In this document: positions 8,481 to 17,836 of the stretch, piece after piece
How positions within the stretch are numbered: position 1 is the stretch's first letter
Layout: each line of letters opens with the position of its first letter
NCBI GenBank assembly: GCA_002282015.1
Contig: NCIJ01000002.1
Coordinates: 186,001 to 250,000 of the forward strand
Reading direction: 5' to 3'
Length of the DNA stretch: 64,000 nucleotides
DNA from: Sulfuricurvum sp. 17-40-25
Lineage (GTDB): Bacteria > Campylobacterota > Campylobacteria > Campylobacterales > Sulfurimonadaceae
The notes under the pieces: model-generated
The model's database searches: none
Told to the model about the DNA's origin: nothing
What the model saw: only the letters and a program-made list of their open reading frames with translations
Program-made: the position numbers and the translations under genes

Positions 8481-9862
8481 TATCCGAGCAATGCTTTAAC
8501 CATCGCACGTGCAGCTTCACGTCCATCATATGCTGCTGTTACTACTAAATCAGCACCTCTGTAACAATCGCCTCCTGCATAAATACCTGGAGTAGTTGTT
8601 TGGAATTTTTCATCAATAATAATTCCACCCCATGCATTGACAGCTATTCCATTCTCAGCCAAGATGGCAGGAACTTCTGGATCAAACCCAAGAGCCAAAA
8701 TGACTACATCAGCATTAACGTTAAAATCTCCGCCTTTGATTTCTTCCATTTTTTGTCTGCCACTTGCATCTTTAGCACCTAAAACAGTTTTTACCATGTG
8801 CATGGATACGGCTTTACCACTATCATTTAACACTACTTCTTTTGGGGATGCATGAAACACAAAATCAATCCCCTCTTCTACAGCATTTCGATACTCTTTT
8901 TGAGATCCTGGCATATTATGGGCATCACGACGATACAAACAGGTTACATTCTTTGCACCTTCACGTTTTGCAGTACGAACACAGTCCATAGCAGTATCAC
9001 CACCACCGATGACAACTACTTCCAAATCTTTGAAGTCAAATTTCTTATCATAACTTAGACCAAAGTTTTTACGTTGAAGCGCTGTTAAGTATTCCATTGC
9101 ATTATAGACATTTGATGCATTATCTCCTGCAATGTTTGGACTTTTTGATTTTGTTGCACCTAATCCAAGAAAAATAGCATCATGAGCATCTGCAATTTCA
9201 TCAAATTCAATGTCTTTACCAACTTCGCAATTAACGACAAGTTTCAAACCTGCATCAACAAGAAAACCAAGTCTTCGATCTACAATTTTCTTATCAAGTT
9301 TAAAGCCTGGAATACCATACGTTAATAATCCACCCGCACGATCACTTCGTTCATACATAGTGACAGCAATACCCGATCGTAGTAAATACGTGGCAGCAGA
9401 GAGACCAGCAGGACCTGATCCGATAATTGCGACTTTTTTATCTGTAGTAATACCTGGAGAATACGGCTTAAACCCTTGCTTAAAACCTTCTTCATTTATG
9501 AATGTCTCAATCGAACCAATCGTAATAGCTCCATGCCCGTCATTAAGAGTACAATCACCTTCACAAAGACGATCATGAGGGCATATACGTCCCATGACTT
9601 CAGGAAATGGTGACGGTTCATTGGAAAGATTAAACGCGAACTTCAAATCTTTTTCAGCTACCGCTTTTAACCACTGAGGAATGTAGTTGTGCAATGGACA
9701 TTTATTCAGACAAAATGGGTCCCCACATTGGATACAGCGATCACTTTGTGATGATGCTTCATAGGTATCAACAGGCTCATAGATTTCACTAAAATCTTTC
9801 AGTCGTTGAACAACACCCCGTTTTGTTGGGTCAATACGTTCTATAGTTAAAAATTCTCTCAT
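8480..9862 (-). CDS. gltD: Glutamate synthase [NADPH] small subunit
   Basis: 460 residues. Supplies electrons from NADPH through FAD and iron-sulfur centres to GltB. N-terminal cysteine motifs (CIQCGDPFCLNKCP and CPHDRLCEGDC) bind the 4Fe-4S clusters; an FAD-binding VAIIGSGPAGLSAATYL lies near residue 145 and an NADPH-binding VVVIGGGDTAMDCVR near 285; ALGFDP and GIYAGGDC close the FAD site. Good AAAGGGG upstream of the ATG. One base separates it from gltB. Confidence 0.97.
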   Translation of the reverse strand: MREFLTIERIDPTKRGVVQRLKDFSEIYEPVDTYEASSQSDRCIQCGDPFCLNKCPLHNYIPQWLKAVAEKDLKFAFNLSNEPSPFPEVMGRICPHDRLCEGDCTLNDGHGAITIGSIETFINEEGFKQGFKPYSPGITTDKKVAIIGSGPAGLSAATYLLRSGIAVTMYERSDRAGGLLTYGIPGFKLDKKIVDRRLGFLVDAGLKLVVNCEVGKDIEFDEIADAHDAIFLGLGATKSKSPNIAGDNASNVYNAMEYLTALQRKNFGLSYDKKFDFKDLEVVVIGGGDTAMDCVRTAKREGAKNVTCLYRRDAHNMPGSQKEYRNAVEEGIDFVFHASPKEVVLNDSGKAVSMHMVKTVLGAKDASGRQKMEEIKGGDFNVNADVVILALGFDPEVPAILAENGIAVNAWGGIIIDEKFQTTTPGIYAGGDCYRGADLVVTAAYDGREAARAMVKALLG

Positions 9863-9863
9863 T

Positions 9864-12800
9864 TTAGTCCCCTTTATCAGGATTAAGTGGCAATTTGGTT
9901 AAGTTTTTTGGACGTACTAACCAGAAGTTTCGAATCTCATTACGGAAGTTATTGAGAATCACTTGTGCTTTTTCACTTTGTGTTTCCGCTATGTAATCTT
10001 TCAAAAGACGTTTTAAATAGTGACGAGCTTCACCGCCATCATCGGTATCGATACGCAATGCATCTACGAGCTCACGATTAACATTTTCTACAAAACTATG
10101 TTTTTCATCATATACAAATGCGATACCACCGGTCATACCTGCACCAAAATTGATACCGGTTTGTCCCAAGATTACGACAATACCACCTGTCATGTACTCA
10201 CAAGCGTTATCACCCGTTCCCTCAACAATAGCAAGAGCCCCTGAATTACGAACCGCAAAACGCTCACCTACTGATCCAGAAACAAATAGTTTACCACCGG
10301 TTGCACCATAAAGACAAGTATTACCGCCAGCTGCGAATGCTTCACCTTGATTTGTAGAGGTAATAATAATCTTACCTCCATGCATCCCTTTTCCGATATA
10401 GTCATTTGCTACACCATTAAGGCGTATAGAGACACCATGAATCAAAAATGCCCCTAATGCTTGACCAGCGATACCTTGTAAATCAATACGGATCGTATCT
10501 GTTTTAAGCCCTTTATCACCATAGTATTGAGCAATTTCACCACTAATACGTGCACCAAAACTACGATTTACATTAGAAATATCACGTGAAATTCGAACCG
10601 AACGATCTGGATTTTTGATTGTTTCCATCGCTTCTGACAACACATCAATTTCAAATGCATTATCATCAAAAGGTTTATTACATGCAGTTTGACACGTATT
10701 GACCCCTTCTTCACGGTGTAAAATATTACTAAAATCAAACTTACGTGCAAAGTCAGTATCTATGATACGAAGTAAATCACTTCGACCTACCAATTCTTCC
10801 ATTGTCTTATATCCGAGTTTTGCCATGATTTGACGCACATCTTCAGCCAAATAGGTAAAATAATTGATAAGCTGATCTACCGTACCTTTAAAATAATCAG
10901 CACGTAGCATCTCATTTTGTGTTGCAATACCAACTGAACATTTATTTACATGACAGATACGAAGCATCTTACACCCAATAATAGTAAGCGCTGCGGTACC
11001 AAATGCGTAGCTCTCAGCTCCTAATAATGCAGCTTTAACAACATCTTGACCACTTTTGAGTCCACCGTCCGTTTGGACTTGCACAAGACCACGAAGATTA
11101 TTGACCTTCAATGCATTATGCGCTTCTGAGAGACCAAGTTCCCACGGATTTCCAGCATACTTTATCGATGTCAATGGTGCGGCACCTGTACCGCCATCAC
11201 CACCTGAGATAACGATTTTATCCGCATATGCTTTGGCTACACCCGCGGCAATCGTCCCAACACCAGCTGCTGATACCAGTTTAACCGCAACTTTTGCATT
11301 AGGGTTTACTTGTTTCATATCAAAAATAAGCTGTGCCAAATCCTCAATAGAATAAATATCGTGGTGAGGAGGAGGAGAAATGAGCGTAACACCCGGTGTC
11401 GTATGACGTAAACGTGCGATCAACGGTGATACTTTGTGACCAGGTAACTGTCCACCCTCACCTGGTTTTGCTCCTTGAGCTACTTTGATCTGAATTTCTT
11501 CGGCACTTCGTAAATACGCAGGTGTTACTCCAAAACGGCCAGAAGCCACTTGTTTGATCTTTGAGTTTTTTAAAGTATCAAAACGGGCAGAATCTTCTCC
11601 GCCCTCACCTGAATTACTTTGTGCACCGATTGTATTCATCGCAACTGCCATACATTCGTGTGCTTCAGGAGAAATAGATCCCAAACTCATTGCAGCAGAT
11701 GCAAAACGTTTAAATATTTCCTCTTTAGACTCAACTTCCGAAAGATCAATACTTGGACGGTCTGACTTAAATTCAAAGAAATCACGGATGTATTTTTGTC
11801 CACGTTTGTTGATGAGCCCACTTAACTGGTCAAAGTCTTCACGTTTACCGCTTTTAGATACGCGATGGATAGCATGAATCACGTCTGGACCAAAATCGTG
11901 ATGCTCTTGTCCATTGTAAAACTTATAGAATCCACCAATTTTCAAAGGAAAAATACGGTTAAACCCATCTTGTTCAAAGGCTTCTTTATGGTTTTTACTC
12001 AAACGCTCATCAATATCTTCATACGTCAAACCAGGGATTAGGACATGAGAATCCCCAAAACAGTCATTAGCAATCTCACGGCTCAAACCAACAATGTCAA
12101 ACAGACCTGAGTTACGATATGAGGCCATTGTTGCAATACCCATTTTTGACATAATCTTAAGTAGACCGCCATTAAGAGCATTGTGCGCTAACTTAAATGC
12201 TTCTGCGCAATTATCTTCATTTTCATTGGATTGTTTTACCCGTGATGCAATGGTAGTAAACAGCAAGCTAGGGTAAATAGAACTAGCACCATATGCAATA
12301 AGTGAAGCAGCACTGTGCGAATCGACAACTTCACCGGTAACCGCTACAATGGATCCTAAATGACGTATTTTAGCTGCTAATAGTGCACTACTTGTCCAGC
12401 CCACGGCCATCAACATAGGAATTGTTTTATGGTCACGATCCAGTCCGCTATCATCAAGTATGATGATACGAACACCCTCTTCTTTCACCGAATGAATAAT
12501 TTTTTCAACGAGCGCATTTAAAGCATCACGTAAGTTTCCTTTATATGCTGTCGAAAAGACTTCATGCAAATATGAAGACTGAAATCGTGGTGACTTTTTA
12601 TCACCGAATGATTTGAGAACTTCTAGTTTTTCTTTCAATAAGATTGGTGAAATAGCTTTTAGACGAATCGCATGGGTCGGGATCTCATCGAGTATATTAT
12701 GAATCTCACCAAAACCTGAGTTTAGACTCATAACGATTTTTTCACGGATTGGATCAATCGGAGGATTCGTCACTTGAGCAAAACGTTGTTTGAAAAAATC

Positions 12801-14300
12801 GCTGAAATTACGTTGCACGCTACTAAATGCCGCAAGAGGAGTGTCATCACCCATAGAACCAACAGCTTCTTTTCCATCGCGCATCATCGGTTCAATCACT
12901 TGTTCAACGATTTCTTGCGTAATGTTGAAATAACGTTGTCGTGTAATCAAGTCTTCTGCTGAACAATCACACTTGGTCTCATATTGATGCTCTACATGCT
13001 CTTGAAGATAGATCATATGTTCATTGAGCCAATTCATATATGGATTGGATTTTTTTAGATATTCATTAATATCTTCATCTTTAAGCACTTTTCCGAATTT
13101 CAGATCCAATCCGATCATCTGACCTGATTGCAAACGACCGCGCTCTTTGATGTTTTCTTCTGGAATATCAATAACACCATATTCGCTAGCGATCAAAAGG
13201 GTATCATCATGGGTGATGATATACTTTGAGGGGCGCAGACCGTTACGATCAAGAACACAACCGATGTAACGGCCATCTGTCAGTGAAAATGCGGCAGGTC
13301 CATCCCATGCTTCAAAAACGGTGGAATGGTATTCATAAAATGCACGTAGTTCAGCGTCCATATGAGGCGCATTTTGCCATGGTGCAGGGATAATTGCACG
13401 TGCAGCTTTAAAGAAGTCCATTCCATTGGCGATCAGAAATTCAAAGAAATTGTCCGCACTGGCACTGTCTGAACCACGAGGCTGTAAGATAGGCAAAAGG
13501 CGTGATATCTCTTCATCCGTAAAGACTTCACTTTTAATAGACTCAGATTTTACCGCGACATTAAAACGATTGGCTTCCACTGAGTTGATCTCACCATTGT
13601 GTGCAACAGAACGAAAAGGTTGTGCCAAACGCCATTTAGGAAGGGTATTGGTTGAAAAGCGCTGATGAAAAAGTGAGAAAGAAATTTTAAAGTTCTCATT
13701 TTGAAAGTCCGTATAAAACTCTTTGATATGCGTAGGCATAATCAAGCCTTTATACGAAATCACTTTTGAACTCATTGATGAAATATAAAAATCATCATTT
13801 TCTACAAGCTCATGCTCTGCCTCTTTACGACTCAAATACAGCAATGCATCAAAACGTCGGCTTGCCATCAAAGAATTAGGGGTTATAAAAATATGATAAA
13901 TATCAGGAAGAGTAGAAAGTGCCTGTTCCCCTAATGCATTTGTATCAACAGGAACAAGACGCTTAATAACTACTTTTAAATCATTATTGATACACATACG
14001 TTCCAAAACATCAAGACCAAATGTACCTTTTGTAAAGACAACGGCCACGGCATACATGTCCGGTAATTCAATCCCGCTCTCCAAAGCGATAGAGCGCATA
14101 AATTCCTGAGGCATTGAGAGAAGTAAACCACTTCCGTCACCCGTTTTACCATCTGCCGCTACAGCACCTCTATGCATCATACGTTCCAATGCAGTAATCG
14201 CATTTTCAAGCGTTTCATGTGATGGACGGTTTTTAATATTGGCAATCAGCCCAAAACCGCAGTTATCTTTAAATGATCGTAATAAATCTTGGTATTCCAC
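9864..14300 (-). CDS. gltB: Glutamate synthase large subunit
   Basis: 1478 residues. Converts glutamine plus 2-oxoglutarate to two glutamates, the main ammonium-assimilation route with glutamine synthetase. The class II amidotransferase nucleophile is Cys14, exposed after removal of a 13-residue propeptide (NCGFGLIA). The central domain, the FMN domain (KPGEGGQLPGHKVS, GGDGGTGAAPLTS), the 3Fe-4S cysteines (CKMLRICHVNKCSVG) and the C-terminal beta-helix rich in glycine (GGKIIIT, GGIVVILG) are all present. The start is GTG with AAGGTGG upstream. First gene of the long minus-strand run, so its promoter probably drives much of it. Confidence 0.97.
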   Translation of the reverse strand: MEYQDLLRSFKDNCGFGLIANIKNRPSHETLENAITALERMMHRGAVAADGKTGDGSGLLLSMPQEFMRSIALESGIELPDMYAVAVVFTKGTFGLDVLERMCINNDLKVVIKRLVPVDTNALGEQALSTLPDIYHIFITPNSLMASRRFDALLYLSRKEAEHELVENDDFYISSMSSKVISYKGLIMPTHIKEFYTDFQNENFKISFSLFHQRFSTNTLPKWRLAQPFRSVAHNGEINSVEANRFNVAVKSESIKSEVFTDEEISRLLPILQPRGSDSASADNFFEFLIANGMDFFKAARAIIPAPWQNAPHMDAELRAFYEYHSTVFEAWDGPAAFSLTDGRYIGCVLDRNGLRPSKYIITHDDTLLIASEYGVIDIPEENIKERGRLQSGQMIGLDLKFGKVLKDEDINEYLKKSNPYMNWLNEHMIYLQEHVEHQYETKCDCSAEDLITRQRYFNITQEIVEQVIEPMMRDGKEAVGSMGDDTPLAAFSSVQRNFSDFFKQRFAQVTNPPIDPIREKIVMSLNSGFGEIHNILDEIPTHAIRLKAISPILLKEKLEVLKSFGDKKSPRFQSSYLHEVFSTAYKGNLRDALNALVEKIIHSVKEEGVRIIILDDSGLDRDHKTIPMLMAVGWTSSALLAAKIRHLGSIVAVTGEVVDSHSAASLIAYGASSIYPSLLFTTIASRVKQSNENEDNCAEAFKLAHNALNGGLLKIMSKMGIATMASYRNSGLFDIVGLSREIANDCFGDSHVLIPGLTYEDIDERLSKNHKEAFEQDGFNRIFPLKIGGFYKFYNGQEHHDFGPDVIHAIHRVSKSGKREDFDQLSGLINKRGQKYIRDFFEFKSDRPSIDLSEVESKEEIFKRFASAAMSLGSISPEAHECMAVAMNTIGAQSNSGEGGEDSARFDTLKNSKIKQVASGRFGVTPAYLRSAEEIQIKVAQGAKPGEGGQLPGHKVSPLIARLRHTTPGVTLISPPPHHDIYSIEDLAQLIFDMKQVNPNAKVAVKLVSAAGVGTIAAGVAKAYADKIVISGGDGGTGAAPLTSIKYAGNPWELGLSEAHNALKVNNLRGLVQVQTDGGLKSGQDVVKAALLGAESYAFGTAALTIIGCKMLRICHVNKCSVGIATQNEMLRADYFKGTVDQLINYFTYLAEDVRQIMAKLGYKTMEELVGRSDLLRIIDTDFARKFDFSNILHREEGVNTCQTACNKPFDDNAFEIDVLSEAMETIKNPDRSVRISRDISNVNRSFGARISGEIAQYYGDKGLKTDTIRIDLQGIAGQALGAFLIHGVSIRLNGVANDYIGKGMHGGKIIITSTNQGEAFAAGGNTCLYGATGGKLFVSGSVGERFAVRNSGALAIVEGTGDNACEYMTGGIVVILGQTGINFGAGMTGGIAFVYDEKHSFVENVNRELVDALRIDTDDGGEARHYLKRLLKDYIAETQSEKAQVILNNFRNEIRNFWLVRPKNLTKLPLNPDKGD

Positions 14301-14400
14301 TGATATACCACCTTATGCATCGGAAAAATCCGGAAAATATTTGTATTTAATCTCTTTTTAAACATAACTAGTCTAAAGAGGATAAAAATTTCTTTATTTT

Positions 14401-14414
14401 ACCAATTATTTGGT
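14401..14414. promoter_or_regulatory. Small inverted repeat in the gltB-recO divergent intergenic region
   Basis: ACCAA-TTAT-TTGGT is a perfect 5-bp inverted repeat with a 4-base centre, 101 bases upstream of gltB and 69 upstream of recO in an otherwise AT-rich 182-base gap (14301-14482). Position suits a transcription-factor site for the nitrogen operon. The short arms also make chance occurrence plausible. Confidence 0.3.
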
Positions 14415-14482
14415 TAAAGTAGTTTAAAATACGGCTACAAAGAAGAAAAATTATTAGTTAAAGTGTAGTTTAGAAGCAAATA

Positions 14483-15100
14483 ATGCAGGGATTTATTATC
14501 AAACTTAGCCGTGTTCGGGATGAAGATATGATAGTTACCATCATATCCGAGGATTGCTTAACGACTCTTTATCGCTTTTACGGTGCACGTCATAGCCCTA
14601 TCAATTTAGGATTTAAAATCGATTATGAATCCGAATGTTCACTAAAAAGTTCTGTCGCACGAATGAAAGATGTCATCCATTTGGGTTATTCTTGGATGGG
14701 TGAATACGATCGTATTCTGATATGGCAGCAATTCATAGCGCTCTTTTATCCGCATATCAGCAGTTCCGAAGAAATTGGTCCTTTTTACTACCAATTATTA
14801 GACGATTGTGCCAATCAATGGGGTAAACAAAATCCAAAACGCCTTGCAATCGAAGGGTATGTTAAATTATTAGAATATGAAGGAAGGTTGCATTCACGGA
14901 TGAACTGTTTTTTTTGTAATGAATTTATAGAAACCAACATCTCACTCATACGTGCATTTTTACCTGCCCATCAAGAATGTTCACATACATTGTCTATCAA
15001 TGCAAAAGGACTTACTTGGTTGTATGAGCACTATTCGACACTGTTTTTAAATGATAATGAAGTTGAACGACTTTGGTATGTAATGAATGAGGGATTATGA
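14483..15100 (+). CDS. recO: DNA recombination protein RecO (epsilonproteobacterial type)
   Basis: 205 residues. RecO loads RecA onto SSB-coated DNA with RecR. The N-terminal OB-fold (MQGFIIKLSRVRDEDMIVTI) and the C-terminal helical part with one CxxC (CFFC near residue 143) match the short divergent RecO of epsilonproteobacteria, which lack RecF. It is about 35 residues shorter than E. coli RecO. Divergent from gltB; the next gene overlaps its stop by 4 bases. Confidence 0.75.
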   Translation: MQGFIIKLSRVRDEDMIVTIISEDCLTTLYRFYGARHSPINLGFKIDYESECSLKSSVARMKDVIHLGYSWMGEYDRILIWQQFIALFYPHISSSEEIGPFYYQLLDDCANQWGKQNPKRLAIEGYVKLLEYEGRLHSRMNCFFCNEFIETNISLIRAFLPAHQECSHTLSINAKGLTWLYEHYSTLFLNDNEVERLWYVMNEGL

Positions 15101-15411
15101 ATAACGGAACACTTTTTGCTGAAAAATCAATAATATCAAATAAAGAGTCTAAAATGAGTAAAAATGAAATCGGCGAAAAATTAATCAACCATTACCTTGA
15201 GCCTGAAACAGGTAAGCGTACTTCACTAAAACCTCTTCAAGCTACAAAAAAAACGGGAAAAACCCTTAATGATTTTTATGCAGAAATACAAACTAAAAAG
15301 AATAACTCAACTATCGAAAACCTTTATCATGCTAAAAGTGCAGCGCAAATCGAAGAAATCATGATTCAAAATCGTAGACTTATCGAAATGAACTACACAA
15401 AAAATTATTAA
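15097..15411 (+). CDS. Small hypothetical protein co-translated with recO
   Basis: 104 residues, basic, no membrane segment or cysteine. The ATG overlaps the recO TGA as ATGA, which supports the upstream start; an internal ATG at 15154 would give an 85-residue protein beginning MSKNEIGEKLINHYL. Lysine- and threonine-rich middle, then a helical C-terminus (AAQIEEIMIQNRRLIEMNY). I do not recognise a family. Ends 21 bases before the convergent Rrf2 gene. Confidence 0.5.
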   Translation: MNNGTLFAEKSIISNKESKMSKNEIGEKLINHYLEPETGKRTSLKPLQATKKTGKTLNDFYAEIQTKKNNSTIENLYHAKSAAQIEEIMIQNRRLIEMNYTKNY

Positions 15412-15432
15412 GCCATCAAGCTGTATACAGAT

Positions 15433-15837
15433 TTATATCTCGTAAAAATGAGGCTGATACGCTTGATCCAACTCGGATAGTTTCAGCGCGAATAATCCCT
15501 GCATCTTTACTTCGATATCTTTCCAAAAATATTCTAAGATCAAACTTGATCCTACGTTGCCTTCGATTTTATAAAACGGCCCTTCTAAAGCTTCAATAAT
15601 GTCAATAACTTCAATCTCATGGGCAAGACGTGCCAGTTTGTATCCACCGGATGCACCACGAATACTTATGACTAAGTTTTGACGGCGTAATATAGAAAGC
15701 AGTTGTTCTAAATAACCATGTGATATTTGCGTCATAGCCGCAATTTCTTTAACCTGCATAGATCTGCCATTAGTAGCATGTGATAGCACGTGCATAGCCG
15801 CTAATCCATAGATTGCTTTTGACGATAATGCTGCCAT
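15433..15837 (-). CDS. Rrf2-family transcriptional regulator without cysteines
   Basis: 134 residues with the Rrf2 winged helix: SSKAIYGLAAMHVL, MQVKEIAAMTQISHGYLEQL (recognition helix) and the wing IRGASGGYKLAR. IscR and NsrR bind an Fe-S cluster through three cysteines in the loop near residues 90-110; this protein contains no cysteine, so it cannot ligate a cluster that way and is closer to CymR-type Rrf2 proteins that sense through partners. Its start shares bases with the stop of the DUF4395 gene (TAATG). Confidence 0.85.
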   Translation of the reverse strand: MAALSSKAIYGLAAMHVLSHATNGRSMQVKEIAAMTQISHGYLEQLLSILRRQNLVISIRGASGGYKLARLAHEIEVIDIIEALEGPFYKIEGNVGSSLILEYFWKDIEVKMQGLFALKLSELDQAYQPHFYEI

Positions 15838-16280
15838 TAATTAAATCCTTTCGGATACATACGTTTGAAAAAGCTGTAAAACACACATGCTATACAATAA
15901 TCCAAAAATACATCCAATGCCACACATAGCAAGAAAATAAAAGCAATGATCCAAACACTGTATTGCAATCCAAGAAAACCCGATACCAGGATTCCAACGG
16001 TAAAAATCAATCCAAATATTGCGGCTAAACGCTTTGCCCCTGCATCTTCAAGATGAGTAGGTAGGTTCAAAAACACTTTAATAAAAGACGAAGTTCTAAA
16101 AATTGGGCTAAATCGTTTATATTTACTAAGGCGAACCATAAAATCAAGAATTAAAAAAATCAAGATGAATTTTTGCATCGTTATCAAATAGGTAATAACT
16201 CCTGTTGAAACGAAAATAGCACTAATTTTACTAATAGTAGAGTCAACCTGCCTAAAAATAATCGGACACCCTTTTGACAT
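15837..16280 (-). CDS. DUF4395 membrane protein coupled to an Rrf2 regulator
   Basis: 147 residues, four hydrophobic segments (about 25-45, 80-100, 105-125, with a shorter first one), and the family's CPI motif near the N-terminus (GCPIIFRQVD) and YCIACVFY near the end, giving three cysteines. DUF4395 genes are often near thioredoxin or sulfur genes, but no biochemical role is established. AAGGAATT precedes the ATG. Translationally coupled to the Rrf2 gene downstream, which suggests joint function or autoregulation. Confidence 0.75.
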   Translation of the reverse strand: MSKGCPIIFRQVDSTISKISAIFVSTGVITYLITMQKFILIFLILDFMVRLSKYKRFSPIFRTSSFIKVFLNLPTHLEDAGAKRLAAIFGLIFTVGILVSGFLGLQYSVWIIAFIFLLCVALDVFLDYCIACVFYSFFKRMYPKGFN

Positions 16281-16372
16281 AATAATTCCTTATAAATTTG
16301 CGCTATTATAATGGCAATTATTATTATATGCAAGTATCCATACTAATTTACTAATATATAAAGATTTATAGA

Positions 16373-17836
16373 CTATCGACGAATGGCATCACTCTCTTTT
16401 ACCCATAGGTTTTCACCCTCGCCGACTCCCTGAAAGACTCGATTGACAAAATACCCAGTAATATGGATCCAACCATTGGAAGCCGAACTACCGGTAAATG
16501 AACGTCGTGCTTCCCATGTATCAATCGCACGTCCGTTTGGAGCATTGTAAATAGATGCATTACTCGCCATACGATACACAGCAGATGATTTCTTGGAACT
16601 GCTAGGGCTACTCTCTGCTGCAGTCGTCACATTTTTTATTGCAGGTGCCACAAGCGTTTTAGATGCAGTGCGATTCATTGTTTTTGCCATAGGCGGTAAC
16701 GCTGGAAGTGGTGTTACCACTTTTTGTTTTACCGGTGTTTTAGATAAATCGCTTTTCAATTTAAGATTTAACGTTTTTGCACGCTCTAACTCCAAGGCCA
16801 ATTTGTCCATTTTACGTTGAGTATTTTCATCTACTATAGGTTTTGCGACAAGGACTGTTTTTGTCACTACTTTTTCTACAGGACGATCTTTATACACAAT
16901 TTTTTCAACAATTTTTTCTTTGACAACAGGTCTGTCTTTGTAAACGATTTTTTCTTGTGTCACAATACGATCTTTATAGACTACTTTTGCACCGTTTTTC
17001 TTTAGATACGCGATCATAGCACGAGCATTAGCAAGCTCACGTGTTAATTCGCGTACTTGTTCACTAGGTTTAGCTGTTTTTATCACCACTTTTTCGACAG
17101 GACGATCTTTGTACACAATTTTTTCAACAATTTTTTCTTTTATAACAGGTCTGTCTTTATAAACAACCTTATCCTGAGTCACAATACGGTCTTTATAGAT
17201 GACTTGAGCCGGTTGAGTCTGCGATTTTACTGGCATACTGCGTAACTGGGCTATCACCGTATTGGCAGCATTTAATTGTGATTGAAGTGCTTTTATTTTC
17301 TCTGTTGGTTCAACGACTTTTGTCACAATCAGCTCAGTTGGTTTGACTTTTGATGGCTGTGATTGAAGCTTTGCCAACATCGCTTTCGTCGCTTGCAACT
17401 CTTCGCGTACTTTGACGATTGATGAACTACCACCACGAAGTTCTTTTTGAGCAAGTGCCAGTTCCGCTTTAGCCTCGATCAGCGCTTTTTTTAACATCTC
17501 ACGCTCTTGCTTTGTCACTTGCTGTGTATGCAGTTGGGCTATGAGGTTTTTATTACGTGCAGTAGTCTCACGATAGGAACGATCTCGAAGAAGCATGGTC
17601 TGTTCTAGACTCTTGATAACCCCGTTTTTTCGATTTACTTCAAGCTCTAATTTTTGATTTTTATCTCTGACTTCGGCTAATACCTTGGGATCAATACCTT
17701 TTATCTCACTCTGGCTTGCACGGCACTCTTCGTATTTTTGACGTAATTTGCTTACCTCACTCAACACTGACTGAGCATCTCCGTTTGCGCCCATCAAAAT
17801 ACTCGCAGTATATAAAGAAAGTAACATTATTTTCAA
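16373..17836 (-). CDS. Secreted coiled-coil protein with duplicated KDRPV modules and C-terminal SH3-like domain
   Basis: 487 residues. Signal peptide (about 1-20), a coiled coil (about 22-140), two copies of a lysine/valine-rich module built from YKDRIV, VVYKDRPV, EKIVEKIVYKDRPVEKVV, linked by helical segments, then a bacterial SH3-like domain in the last 65 residues (ASIYNAPNGRAIDTW, WIHITGYF, LWVKESDAIRR). SH3 domains of this kind bind peptidoglycan, so an envelope-spanning structural role is likely but unproven. Start TTG at 17836 has AAAGG 7 bases upstream and overlaps the trmA TGA; the ATG at 17827 is poorly spaced. Confidence 0.75.
   Translation of the reverse strand: MKIMLLSLYTASILMGANGDAQSVLSEVSKLRQKYEECRASQSEIKGIDPKVLAEVRDKNQKLELEVNRKNGVIKSLEQTMLLRDRSYRETTARNKNLIAQLHTQQVTKQEREMLKKALIEAKAELALAQKELRGGSSSIVKVREELQATKAMLAKLQSQPSKVKPTELIVTKVVEPTEKIKALQSQLNAANTVIAQLRSMPVKSQTQPAQVIYKDRIVTQDKVVYKDRPVIKEKIVEKIVYKDRPVEKVVIKTAKPSEQVRELTRELANARAMIAYLKKNGAKVVYKDRIVTQEKIVYKDRPVVKEKIVEKIVYKDRPVEKVVTKTVLVAKPIVDENTQRKMDKLALELERAKTLNLKLKSDLSKTPVKQKVVTPLPALPPMAKTMNRTASKTLVAPAIKNVTTAAESSPSSSKKSSAVYRMASNASIYNAPNGRAIDTWEARRSFTGSSASNGWIHITGYFVNRVFQGVGEGENLWVKESDAIRR
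16864..16984 (-). repeat. Internal direct repeat, copy 2 (KDRPV module)
   Basis: About 120 bp directly repeated 219 bp away at 17083-17203, inside the coiled-coil protein gene. The copies differ at scattered, mostly synonymous positions, so this is an old duplication kept at protein level. Confidence 0.8.
17083..17203 (-). repeat. Internal direct repeat, copy 1 (KDRPV module)
   Basis: Partner of the repeat at 16864-16984; encodes the N-terminal-side module with YKDRIVTQDKVVYKDRPV and the EKIVEKIVYKDRPVEKVV segment. Homologous recombination between copies would delete 219 bp in frame (73 codons). Confidence 0.8.

Noticed and set aside
16864-17203. CRISPR-like or mobile repeat
   Set aside because: Only two copies, in frame within one gene, encoding the same protein module.
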